DNA of 8,559 nucleotides from Patescibacteria group bacterium UBA6805 (GTDB taxonomy: Bacteria > Patescibacteriota > Minisyncoccia > Minisyncoccales > Minisyncoccaceae): NCBI GenBank assembly GCA_002452735.1, contig DKFD01000008.1, forward strand, positions 6,996-15,554, in the 5' to 3' direction. Each line of letters begins with the position of its first letter. Position 1 is the stretch's first letter. Under the pieces are notes generated by a model. It worked only from the letters and a program-made list of their open reading frames with translations, was not told where the DNA came from and made no database searches. Both the position numbers and the translations under genes were made by a program. Below are positions 1 through 6,429 of the stretch, in pieces.

Positions 1-2
1 CC

Positions 3-836
3 TTCATTATCGTTTCCATGGCCGGAGTCTCGGAAAAAGCCGCCATTGCCAAAGGCCAGGCGTTTTCCAGTTCTTTGAAGAATTCATTAATGATGAATTT
101 GGTGTCAGAGTGGAATTTTGAAGGACCGACCATGGCTGGAAGCAATGCTGTCAGTAGCGATGTTTTGGATACTTGGGGCAACGGGGACGGCAACATAGAG
201 AGCTATGGCGGCAACTACCCGGTAGTAAGATCCGGAAAAGATTGTTTAAGCGGTAAGTGTTTAGAGTTTTCTGGTTCTGGTGGCTCGGTAATGATTACTG
301 ATTCTTTGATAAACAGTATAACCAACAAGTTGACCATTAGTTTCTGGGTATGGTTTGATGTCGATCTTTCTTGGGGGCCGGGCCTTGTTTGGAAAGGCGG
401 CTATAATTATGTCGTTGGCCATGAGGGCGGAGGAATTTCTTTTCGTGCTTGGAACAGTTCGGGTACGGCAAGTACTTCAACAATAGCGGCAAGTAAAATA
501 CCATTAAATAAATGGCACAATATTGTTGCTTCTTTTGACGGTTCTTCAAGAATATATTTGAATGCGGTGGGCGAATCTGTCGGGGTTTCTGTCGGAACCA
601 TAAGAGATCAGGCCGGTAATCTATATATCGGCAGAAGGGGGGATTATAGCGATAATTATTTTTTCAACGGGAAAATTGACGAAGTAAAGCTATACAACGA
701 AAGCATTCCTTCTTTCCGAATTGAAGAGAATTATTATTCCAGCCTGAATAAATTATTAGCCAAGAATGGAATTGATTCGAATGAATTTAATCAAAGAATT
801 ACGGAATTAAAATTTAATTCAGCAAACAATGAATAA
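3..836 (+). CDS. Type IV prepilin-like protein with C-terminal LamG (ConA-like) domain, 5' partial
   Basis: The frame is open to the left edge and reads FIIVS before the first ATG (18), so that ATG is almost certainly internal. FIIVS followed by MAGVSEKAAIAKGQAFSSSL is the end of the hydrophobic prepilin helix and the alpha-helical stalk seen in many Parcubacteria pilin-like proteins; the cleavage motif and true start lie outside the window. Counting from the ATG, residues about 75-228 look like a LamG/concanavalin-type jelly roll: GKCLEFSG, LTISFWVWF, PLNKWHNIVASFDG, RIYLNAV and the closing FNGKIDEVKLYN. A short helical tail follows (YYSSLNKLLAKNGI). Two Cys (76, 81) may form a disulfide. 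Expected role, from the family: surface-exposed pilus or pseudopilus subunit that binds a sugar or protein; the ligand cannot be read from the sequence. Stop TAA; the kinase gene starts 11 nt later. Confident on architecture, not on function. Confidence 0.85.
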   Translation, partial: FIIVSMAGVSEKAAIAKGQAFSSSLKNSLMMNLVSEWNFEGPTMAGSNAVSSDVLDTWGNGDGNIESYGGNYPVVRSGKDCLSGKCLEFSGSGGSVMITDSLINSITNKLTISFWVWFDVDLSWGPGLVWKGGYNYVVGHEGGGISFRAWNSSGTASTSTIAASKIPLNKWHNIVASFDGSSRIYLNAVGESVGVSVGTIRDQAGNLYIGRRGDYSDNYFFNGKIDEVKLYNESIPSFRIEENYYSSLNKLLAKNGIDSNEFNQRITELKFNSANNE

Positions 837-847
837 ATTAAACAATT

Positions 848-1846
848 ATGTTTGATATCATCACGTTTGGTTCGGCCACCTGGGACATATCTTTAATGTT
901 GTCCGGCAAGAAGGTCAAGGATAATGCCGACTTGATTATTGATAAGGGCATTTATTTCAATCTGGGCTCGAAAATAAGCGTCAAAGACATGTACTTCGGT
1001 TTTGGCGGAGGGGGCATAAATACGGCTACGACATTCAAAAAACAGGGTTTCGGGGTTGCTTACTGCGGTGCGGTGGGCGACGATATTCCGGGAAAGGAAA
1101 TAATCGAGCACATGAGAAAAATAGGAATCGACAGCTCTCTTGTCAAAAAAGTGAAAAAGCCTACCAATAATTCGGTCATTCTCCATATTCCCGAGGAAGA
1201 CAGGACGATTTTGGTTTACAGGGGGGCTTCGGAGATGCTTAAGCGTTCAAACATCCAATGGGGCAGACTCAAAAGCTCATGGTTTTATCTGGCTCCCTTG
1301 TCAGGGAAGTTAAGCGTCCTGACCGAAGATATAGTTAGTTTTGCCAAGAAGAAAAACATCAAGGTTTTGGCCAATCTGGGCAATTCCCAGATATTGATGA
1401 ACAAAATTAAATTAAAAAACATTCTAAGTAAAGTCGATATCCTGCTTTTGAACAAAGAAGAAGCTTCGTTGCTGACAGGAGTTGATTATAAGAAAGAGAA
1501 AGAGATAATCATTAAGACAAATCAAATACACAATAAGGGGCTGAACGTCATTACCAAGGGCAGGGAAGGGGTAGTTGTTTCCGACGGGACAAAGGCCTAT
1601 GAGGCCAAAATGAAAAACTTTAAAATAGTGGACGTGACGGGGGCCGGTGATTCTTTCGGCTCCGGGTTTGTTTCCGGGCTTATAAAATCAGGGCACGACA
1701 TTGAATACGCCATCCGGTTCGGATTGACCAATTCCAAACATTGCCTGATGAGCAAAGGGTCAGCCAACGGACTTTTGGAAGAAAAAAACAATTATCTGGT
1801 CAATAAAGAGAATGTCAAAGTAAAAATTAGGGGTCTTGCAAAATAA
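848..1846 (+). CDS. PfkB-family carbohydrate/nucleoside kinase
   Basis: A 332-aa ribokinase-fold kinase, normal length for the family, predicted to transfer phosphate from ATP to the hydroxyl of a sugar or nucleoside in the cytoplasm. N-terminal GSATWDISL (8-16) is the usual first strand with the substrate-binding Asp. FGFGGGGINTA (50-60) is the glycine-rich substrate motif (PfkB signature 1), followed by GAVGDDIPG. LNKEEA (201-206) supplies the NxxE motif (N202, E205) for Mg/phosphate binding, and DVTGAGDSFGSGF (262-274) is signature 2, with GAGD as anion hole and D268 as the catalytic base. All key residues are intact. An insertion-like segment at residues 22-48 (KVKDNADLIIDKG...) may be part of the lid. 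Substrate is not identifiable; ribokinase, adenosine kinase and sugar kinases of this superfamily all fit. The start is the first ATG, 11 nt after the pilin gene, with no Shine-Dalgarno. Its last codons contain the -35 box of the next gene. Confidence 0.88.
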   Translation: MFDIITFGSATWDISLMLSGKKVKDNADLIIDKGIYFNLGSKISVKDMYFGFGGGGINTATTFKKQGFGVAYCGAVGDDIPGKEIIEHMRKIGIDSSLVKKVKKPTNNSVILHIPEEDRTILVYRGASEMLKRSNIQWGRLKSSWFYLAPLSGKLSVLTEDIVSFAKKKNIKVLANLGNSQILMNKIKLKNILSKVDILLLNKEEASLLTGVDYKKEKEIIIKTNQIHNKGLNVITKGREGVVVSDGTKAYEAKMKNFKIVDVTGAGDSFGSGFVSGLIKSGHDIEYAIRFGLTNSKHCLMSKGSANGLLEEKNNYLVNKENVKVKIRGLAK

Positions 1847-1864
1847 AACAGAGGAGGGTATAAT
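1836..1864 (+). promoter_or_regulatory. Sigma70-type promoter for the L25 gene
   Basis: TTGCAA (1836-1841, 4/6 to TTGACA), exactly 17 nt, then a perfect TATAAT (1859-1864). The -35 lies in the last sense codons of the kinase gene. Transcription should begin near 1871, giving a leader of about 48 nt before the L25 ATG. The leader is very A+T-rich and has no Shine-Dalgarno next to the start. Confidence 0.7.
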
Positions 1865-1918
1865 TGTAAAACATAATATTTTTAGGCTTTTTCGAATTTT
1901 TAAAATAAATTAATACTT

Positions 1919-2539
1919 ATGAACATACTGGAAGCTAAAACAAGAGAAAAGGCTATCGAGCCGGGAATGGTTCCCGCCGTATTATACGGTCCCGGGCTGG
2001 ATAACATTCTTCTTCAAGTTGACAAAAAAATCTTTGATAAAGTTTTCAAAGAAGCGGGAGAAACCCTGATTTCCTTAAAAGTGGGCGATAAAACCTATTC
2101 CGTTTTGATTTACGACGTTCAAAAACACCCCTTCACTTCGGAACTGGTCCATGTAGATTTTTATCAGCCCAACCTTAAGGAAGAGGTGGAGACAGAGGTT
2201 CCGTTGGAAATAGAGGGAGAGGCCCCAGCGGTCAAGAATCTGGGAGGAACCATGATTACCAATGTTAAAGAATTGAGCATCAAGGCCCTGCCCAAGGATT
2301 TGCCGAGCAAGATAAAGGTAGACGTTTCGGGGCTGCAAACTTTTGACGATTTCGTTTTAGCTAAAGACATTAAGCTTCCTCGGGGAGTAACCATGCTTGC
2401 CAATCCGGAAGAGATTGTGGTTCAGGTGGTTGAGCCGGAAAAAGTGGAAGAAGAATTGGCTGTGCCTGTTGAGGAAAAATTGCCCGAGGTAGAGGCGAAA
2501 GAAGAAGCCAAAGAAGAAACAGAGGAAGAGAAAAAATAA
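1919..2539 (+). CDS. rplY: 50S ribosomal protein L25 (TL5/CTC type)
   Basis: A 206-aa protein of the general-stress/CTC form of bL25, which binds 5S rRNA in the central protuberance of the large subunit. The N-terminal L25 barrel (about 1-85) carries VPAVLYG (18-24) and VLIYDVQKHPFTSELVHVDF (62-81). The C-terminal TL5 domain (about 86-172) carries EGEAPAVKNLGG (99-110) and LPKDLPSKIKVDVSGL (124-139). Residues 173-206 are a Glu/Lys-rich acidic tail, common in CTC proteins. Odd point: the basic stretch before PAVLYG (in E. coli GASRRLRAANKF) is cut down to KAIEPGM, and an in-frame TAA at 1901 with no start codon between it and 1919 rules out a longer N-terminus. No Shine-Dalgarno. It has its own promoter and is followed after 10 nt by the transglycosylase gene, probably co-transcribed. 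Confidence 0.93.
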   Translation: MNILEAKTREKAIEPGMVPAVLYGPGLDNILLQVDKKIFDKVFKEAGETLISLKVGDKTYSVLIYDVQKHPFTSELVHVDFYQPNLKEEVETEVPLEIEGEAPAVKNLGGTMITNVKELSIKALPKDLPSKIKVDVSGLQTFDDFVLAKDIKLPRGVTMLANPEEIVVQVVEPEKVEEELAVPVEEKLPEVEAKEEAKEETEEEKK

Positions 2540-2549
2540 TTGTTTTTAA

Positions 2550-3977
2550 ATGATTTTTAAAAATCCGAAAATCGTTTTCTTGTTTTTTCTTCTTGCGGTT
2601 TTGGCTGCCCCTCATTTTTTCGCCTTGGGAGAAACCAGCTACGACATGGAAAAGCTTTGTGAAACAGGGGAGTGGGAGAACGAATGCGACAAGATTTCCG
2701 AAGAAGAGTGCCAAAAATTATGCAACCAGTGTTTGGAGTATTTGAACCAGAAGGGAGCCAAGGTTCAGCAAGAAATTTCGGAAACGAGCCAAAAGAAACA
2801 AACCCTTCAAAATCAAGTCACCACCCTGAATAAGAAAATTAAGGACCTGGATTACCAGATTTACCAGTCAAATATCTCCATCAAGAGCTTGGGATTTCAA
2901 ATTGAAGACACGGAGAATTCCATTGTCCAAACATCCACAGATGTTGACGAACAAAAGATAAAGGTGGCCGAGATATTGAGAGCGGTTCAGAAAGAAGATA
3001 AAAAGGACTTTTTGGAAATAATGATTTCAAGCGACACCGTGTCCCAGTTTTTTGATAATCTGATCTATTTGGAAACCCTGGGCGTCAAGAACAGGGAGGT
3101 GCTTTTAAATCTTCAGGAGCTGGAAAGCAGCCTAAAGAACAAGAAAGTGTCTCTGGAAGAAGAAACTGGCGAGCTGAAGAATCTGGTCATTATTCAGGGG
3201 ATTAAAAAAGAGGAAAGCGCCAAAACCAAACAGGAAAGAGAGTATTATCTCGGATTAACTGAAAAAGAATATCAGGCCAAGATTTTGGAAAAAGAAGAAA
3301 TTGAGAAACAAGCAGCGGAAATCAGCAAACGCGTCTTTGAATTGGTGGGAATAAAAGAAGGGGGGATTGAATTCGGCGAAGCGGTGGAAATAGCTAAAAG
3401 AGTAGAGAGTATTACCGGCGTCAGGTCAGCGTTTCTTCTGGCGATAATTCATCAGGAATCTTACAATAACGGAAAATTCGGCGGAAATGTCGGCCAATGT
3501 TATGTTACCAATTTTACCAGCGGAAGCGGAACCGATTTAAAGGGAAACGCCAAACAAAGAGTAATGAGTCCTAAAAACATTCCCCTGTTTTTGGAAATAA
3601 CTAAAGAGTTGGGAATGGAGGCGACAAAAACTCCTGTTTCCTGCTGGATGCCTTTATATTCAGGCGGCGTTCCCTATGGATGGGGAGGAGCAATGGGTCC
3701 GGCTCAATTTATTCCCTCAACCTGGAATCTTTACCGGGCAAAGGTTTCTGCAATTACCGGCAAGCCTGCCAATCCCTGGAATGTTAATGACGCCTTTTTG
3801 GCCGCCGGCCTTCTTTTGAGAGACAATGGCGCCGCCCAAAACGAATTCAGGGCGGCGATGAGATATTTTTCCGGCAGTTCCTGGACCAAGCAGGAAGAAT
3901 TCTACGGCAGAAGCGTTGTGGCCCGAGCCGAGGCATACCAGAAAGACATTGAAATTCTTGAACAAGCAAAAAAATAG
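2550..3977 (+). CDS. Secreted coiled-coil (PcsB/EnvC-like) protein with MltB-like lytic transglycosylase domain
   Basis: 475 aa, predicted exported murein hydrolase. Residues 1-25 form a signal peptide (KNPK, then a hydrophobic IVFLFFLLAVLAAPHFFA). A short Cys-rich segment follows (C37, C46, C54, C58, C61). Residues about 65-262 are a long coiled coil with the PcsB/EnvC-type hinge FLEIMISSDTVSQFFDNLIY (154-173). Residues about 275-445 resemble the SLT_2/MltB lysozyme-like fold: LLAIIHQES (296-304), where E303 is the likely catalytic acid, WGGAMGPAQFIPSTWNLY (378-395) and NPWNVNDAFLAAGLLLRDNG (408-427). MltB enzymes cut the MurNAc-GlcNAc bond and form 1,6-anhydroMurNAc; that this protein does so is inference from the motifs. 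In EnvC and PcsB the coil couples to FtsEX and carries a LytM or CHAP domain instead, so a division-linked role is possible. Starts at the first ATG, 10 nt after L25, without Shine-Dalgarno. Confidence 0.87.
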   Translation: MIFKNPKIVFLFFLLAVLAAPHFFALGETSYDMEKLCETGEWENECDKISEEECQKLCNQCLEYLNQKGAKVQQEISETSQKKQTLQNQVTTLNKKIKDLDYQIYQSNISIKSLGFQIEDTENSIVQTSTDVDEQKIKVAEILRAVQKEDKKDFLEIMISSDTVSQFFDNLIYLETLGVKNREVLLNLQELESSLKNKKVSLEEETGELKNLVIIQGIKKEESAKTKQEREYYLGLTEKEYQAKILEKEEIEKQAAEISKRVFELVGIKEGGIEFGEAVEIAKRVESITGVRSAFLLAIIHQESYNNGKFGGNVGQCYVTNFTSGSGTDLKGNAKQRVMSPKNIPLFLEITKELGMEATKTPVSCWMPLYSGGVPYGWGGAMGPAQFIPSTWNLYRAKVSAITGKPANPWNVNDAFLAAGLLLRDNGAAQNEFRAAMRYFSGSSWTKQEEFYGRSVVARAEAYQKDIEILEQAKK

Positions 3978-3996
3978 GGCAGATATTAATCTGTCC
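3968..3996 (-). terminator. Rho-independent terminator of the rpmE-prfA unit
   Basis: Read on the minus strand, an 8-bp stem (3996-3989 with 3984-3977, one A.C mismatch) with a 4-nt loop is followed by TA and seven Ts (3974-3968). On the plus strand the same stem pairs with a G.U instead, but no T-run follows, so it should work mainly for minus-strand transcripts. It overlaps the stop codon of the transglycosylase gene. Confidence 0.65.
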
Positions 3997-4114
3997 ATTT
4001 GGGTTCTTGTTCTCTCTTAAAGTCATTGACTCTGTTGTTCGGAAGTTCTCTCGCAATGTCCTCCAGGATAATTCCGACCGTGAACCACTGGTTATCGTTG
4101 GCTCGGCTTGTCAA
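3986..4114 (-). CDS. Possible small protein (42 aa) downstream of prfA
   Basis: Not a recognised family. In the -1 frame relative to prfA an open frame of 42 codons begins with TTG at 4114-4112, overlapping the prfA stop in a TTGA arrangement that resembles the ATGA overlaps of coupled genes. It ends with TAA (3988-3986) inside the loop of the terminator hairpin. The product looks like real protein: residues about 11-25 (FTVGIILEDIARELP) would form an amphipathic helix, followed by a polar NNRVNDFKREQEPKW tail. Codon choice (AGA for Arg, mixed third positions) is like the neighbours. There is no Shine-Dalgarno, as elsewhere here. It could instead be a chance frame in the prfA 3' UTR, or an extension of prfA reached by frameshifting; I have no homolog in mind. 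Confidence 0.4.
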   Translation of the reverse strand: MTSRANDNQWFTVGIILEDIARELPNNRVNDFKREQEPKWTD

Positions 4115-4842
4115 TGCTTGGATACGGCACTGATTATTTTCTCAATTTTTCCCCCCATAATCGATTCGATGTCGTGCCAGTTTTTGTTTATTCTGTGGTC
4201 AGTCACTCTGTCCTGGGGGAAATTGTAGGTTCTGATTTTTTCCTCTCTTCCCGCGGTTCCGATTTGAGACCTTCTCGCTCTGCCCAGTTCTTTTTCCAGC
4301 TCTTTTTCTTTTTGTTCCAATAATCTTGCTGATAAGATCGAAAGGGCGCTTTCTTTGTTTTGCTGCAGGCTCCTTTCCGACTGGGAAGTAACGACCAGAC
4401 CGGTCGGAATGTGCACCATTCTTACAGCCGTCATTCTTTTGTTGACGTATTGTCCGCCCGGGCCCGATGCTTTGCAAACCTCGAATCTGATATCTCGGGG
4501 CTTAATGTCGATTTGGGTTTTGCTCGGCTTGGGCAGTACCGCTATCGTGGCCGTGGAAGTGTGAACCCGTCCCGACTTTTCTGTCTTGGGAATTCTTTGC
4601 ACTCTGTGTACGCCCGCTTCGTTTTTGAGATTTTCGTAAATGTTTTCCCCCGAGATTTCGAAGATAACCTGCTTCAATCCTTTGATATCTGTCCCCTGAG
4701 AGTCGAGAACCTGGGTTTTGAAGTCGTTGTTTTGGGCATAGTGCGAATACATTCGGAAAAGGTCATTGGCAAAAAGAGCGGCTTCTTCTCCGCCCACTCC
4801 TGCTCTAATCTCCATGATTACAGCGTTGAATTTTTGTTCCAT
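4111..4842 (-). CDS. prfA: Peptide chain release factor 1, lacking N-terminal domain 1
   Basis: Class I release factor that reads UAA/UAG and triggers peptidyl-tRNA hydrolysis. At 243 aa it is about 115 residues shorter than E. coli RF1 (360 aa) and begins just before EIRAGVGGEEAALFANDLFR (11-30), the start of domain 2. The codon-reading tripeptide is PKT (85-87, in HRVQRIPKTEKSGRVHTST), the RF1 class with Lys where E. coli has Ala. The catalytic GGQ is present (129-131, SGPGGQYVNK), with unusual residues behind it (YVNKRMTAVR where most have HVNxT[DE]SAVR). Domain 4 features such as TYNFPQDRVTDHRI (205-218) are normal. The ATG lies 2 nt after the rpmE stop, so no room exists for domain 1; the short form is genuine unless the assembly is wrong. 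It ends in UGA, which RF1 itself does not read, so an RF2 is expected elsewhere. Confidence 0.93.
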   Translation of the reverse strand: MEQKFNAVIMEIRAGVGGEEAALFANDLFRMYSHYAQNNDFKTQVLDSQGTDIKGLKQVIFEISGENIYENLKNEAGVHRVQRIPKTEKSGRVHTSTATIAVLPKPSKTQIDIKPRDIRFEVCKASGPGGQYVNKRMTAVRMVHIPTGLVVTSQSERSLQQNKESALSILSARLLEQKEKELEKELGRARRSQIGTAGREEKIRTYNFPQDRVTDHRINKNWHDIESIMGGKIEKIISAVSKH

Positions 4843-4844
4843 GA

Positions 4845-5051
4845 TTATTTCTTCTTAGCCATTCTTTGCTTGAATTTCTGAACCCGGCCCACTTGGCCAG
4901 AGCTTCTTTCTTTTCCCGTATAGAAAGGATGGCACCTTGAACAGATTTCCACTTCCATGTTCTCCCGAGTTGAACCAACTTCAAAAACAGCTCCGCAAGA
5001 ACAGCGAACTCTCGTTTTTTCAAAGTATTTGGGATGAATGTCTTTTTTCAT
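4845..5051 (-). CDS. rpmE: 50S ribosomal protein L31, zinc-binding form
   Basis: 68 aa, the usual size of bL31, which bridges the large-subunit central protuberance and the small-subunit head. It starts MKKDIHPKYF and carries all four zinc ligands: C17 and C19 (RCSCG) and C37 and C40 (CSRCHPFYTG). It is thus the zinc-containing type rather than the Cys-less paralog made under zinc starvation. A Lys/Arg-rich tail (KFKQRMAKKK) ends the protein. The rpmE-prfA order is widely conserved in bacteria; here the two are 2 nt apart and must share a transcript. The ATG sits about 8 nt after a predicted -10 box, so its mRNA may be leaderless. Confidence 0.95.
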   Translation of the reverse strand: MKKDIHPKYFEKTRVRCSCGAVFEVGSTRENMEVEICSRCHPFYTGKERSSGQVGRVQKFKQRMAKKK

Positions 5052-5059
5052 ATGGGTAG

Positions 5060-5088
5060 ATATTATCAGAAAACTTGTTTTAAATCAA
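5060..5088 (-). promoter_or_regulatory. Predicted promoter of rpmE-prfA, probably leaderless
   Basis: On the minus strand: TTGATT (5088-5083), 17 nt, then TAATAT (5065-5060) preceded by TGA, an extended -10 arrangement. Only 8 nt separate the -10 from the rpmE ATG (5051), so transcription should start within about 0-3 nt of the start codon. An overlapping GATAAT (5067-5062, spacer 15) is an alternative -10. Confidence 0.55.
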
Positions 5089-5094
5089 GAGCCC

Positions 5095-5125
5095 TTGCCT
5101 TTAATTTCCATTTATGATATATATT
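5095..5125 (+). promoter_or_regulatory. Predicted promoter of rpsB-tsf, probably leaderless
   Basis: TTGCCT (5095-5100), 17 nt, TATATA (5118-5123) preceded by TGA (extended -10); TATATT (5120-5125) is an overlapping option with a 19-nt spacer. The rpsB ATG (5134) follows by 8-10 nt, which leaves a leader of only about 1-5 nt. This promoter is back to back with the rpmE promoter within 82 bp of intergenic DNA. Confidence 0.55.
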
Positions 5126-5133
5126 TAGGTATT

Positions 5134-5832
5134 ATGGATGCAGAAACCGCTAAAAAAGAATACAACATTTCAATAGAAGAAATGATTAAGTCCGGTCTTG
5201 GTTTCGGGCACAAGAAATCAAAGCTTCATCCTAAGATGAAGGATTATGTCGCCAAAATTAAAGACAAGATTTATTTAATCGACCTCGAGAAAACAGCCGA
5301 GAAAATGGGTGAAGTTCTTGATGTTTTGAAACAGATAAAACAAGACGGGAAATCAGTTCTTTTTGTGGGTACTAAGGTGGCGACCAGGAAGCTTGTTGAA
5401 GAAGTGGCCAGGGCCTGCAATTCTCCCTACGTCAACGAGAGGTGGATCGGTGGAACCTTTACCAATTTCAAGGAAATCAGGAAGAGAATAAATTATTTCA
5501 GGGACCTGGAAAGCAAGATTAAGGATCCTGAGTTTGAGAAGAAGTACATTAAAAAAGAGAGATTGAGTATTCAGAAAGAGATGGACAGATTAAAGATGAA
5601 ATTTGACGGAATCAAGGACATGGAAGAATTGCCAGCCGTTGTTTTCGTCTTGAGCGCGGACAAGGAAAGTATTGTGGTGAAAGAAGCGAAGAAATCCGGC
5701 ATCAAGGTCATTGCCGTAGTTGACACCAATACCGACCCGACAACAATCGATTATCCCATCCCGGCCAATGACGACGCCTTCACTTCCATTGAATACATTT
5801 TATATAAAGTCCAGGAAGTATTAAAAGGATAA
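5134..5832 (+). CDS. rpsB: 30S ribosomal protein S2
   Basis: 232 aa, normal for uS2, a late-assembling protein between head and body of the small subunit. Visible signatures are GLGFGHKKSKLHPKM (21-35), YLIDLEKT (47-54), SVLFVGTK (74-81), ERWIGGTFTNF (102-112) and the C-terminal VVDTNTDPTTIDYPIPANDD (195-214). The coiled-coil protrusion (about 120-160, basic and Glu/Lys-rich) is present. I chose ATG 5134: the frame is open back to an ATG at 5038, but that start would cover the promoter and run into rpmE on the other strand, and the extra residues (SFFIWVDIIRKLVLNQ...) have no counterpart in S2. tsf follows after 12 nt, the classic rpsB-tsf operon. No Shine-Dalgarno. Confidence 0.95.
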   Translation: MDAETAKKEYNISIEEMIKSGLGFGHKKSKLHPKMKDYVAKIKDKIYLIDLEKTAEKMGEVLDVLKQIKQDGKSVLFVGTKVATRKLVEEVARACNSPYVNERWIGGTFTNFKEIRKRINYFRDLESKIKDPEFEKKYIKKERLSIQKEMDRLKMKFDGIKDMEELPAVVFVLSADKESIVVKEAKKSGIKVIAVVDTNTDPTTIDYPIPANDDAFTSIEYILYKVQEVLKG

Positions 5833-5844
5833 TATCAAATAGTT

Positions 5845-6429
5845 ATGGTAGAAGTTGAATTAATCAAAAAACTTCGGGAAGAAACAGGAATTTCTTTGGC
5901 CGACTGCAGAAAGGCCCTGGAAGAATCTCAGGGCGACCTTGAAAAAGCAAAGGAAATATTGAGAAAAAGAGGAGAAGCCGTAGCTCAAAAAAAAGGGGAA
6001 AGAAGCGTGGGGGCGGGTATCGTGGATACTTACGTTCATTCAAACAAAAGACTGGGAGTAATGCTGGAATTGGCTTGCGAAACTGATTTCGTCGCCCGTT
6101 CGGACGATTTCCAGAACTTGGCTCATGAAATTTGCTTGCAGGTTGCCTCAATGAAGCCGCTGTTCGTCAAGGAAGAAGAAATTCCAAAAGAGACGCTGGA
6201 CAAGGAGGCGGAGATTTATGAAGAGCAGGCCAAAGCACTGAAAAAACCCAAAGAAATAACAGAGGGAATTATTAAGGGAAAACTGGAAAAATACAAGAAG
6301 GAAAACTGCTTGGTTAATCAGTCCTGGATTAAGGATGACAGCAAGACAATTCAGGGCTTGATTAACGAATATATCGCGAAAATAGGGGAGAACATCTTGG
6401 TAAAAAGGTTTGTAAGATATGAATTCTGA
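5845..6429 (+). CDS. tsf: Elongation factor Ts
   Basis: 194 aa, the short form of EF-Ts (Thermus about 196 aa, E. coli 283 aa); it recycles EF-Tu by releasing GDP. The N-terminal UBA-like domain is clear: IKKLREETGISLADCRKALE (7-26) and GDLEKAKEILRKRG (30-43). The core contains ELACETDFVAR (75-85), in which the TDFVA loop (80-84) inserts next to the EF-Tu nucleotide site. The C-terminal part ends LVNQSWIKDDSKTIQGLI (156-173) and GENILVKRFVRYEF. The long second core repeat of the E. coli protein is reduced to a Lys/Glu-rich helical section (110-152). ATG start 12 nt after rpsB, no Shine-Dalgarno. Its last 11 nt overlap the start of the next gene, which implies coupled translation. Confidence 0.95.
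   Translation: MVEVELIKKLREETGISLADCRKALEESQGDLEKAKEILRKRGEAVAQKKGERSVGAGIVDTYVHSNKRLGVMLELACETDFVARSDDFQNLAHEICLQVASMKPLFVKEEEIPKETLDKEAEIYEEQAKALKKPKEITEGIIKGKLEKYKKENCLVNQSWIKDDSKTIQGLINEYIAKIGENILVKRFVRYEF

Noticed and set aside
18..20. ATG at 18 as the true start of the first gene
   Set aside because: The frame stays open to the edge and the preceding residues FIIVS continue a prepilin hydrophobic helix, so this Met is internal.
2370..2714. Minus-strand open frame of 114 codons across the L25/transglycosylase junction
   Set aside because: Antisense to the acidic L25 tail and the signal peptide; low-complexity composition produces the open frame.
4360..4881. Plus-strand open frame of 173 codons opposite prfA
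   Set aside because: Antisense of a clear RF1 gene and no recognisable motif; also crosses the rpmE boundary.
5038..5133. Longer start for ribosomal protein S2 (ATG at 5038)
   Set aside because: It would overlap rpmE and the divergent promoters, and the added residues do not match any S2 N-terminus.
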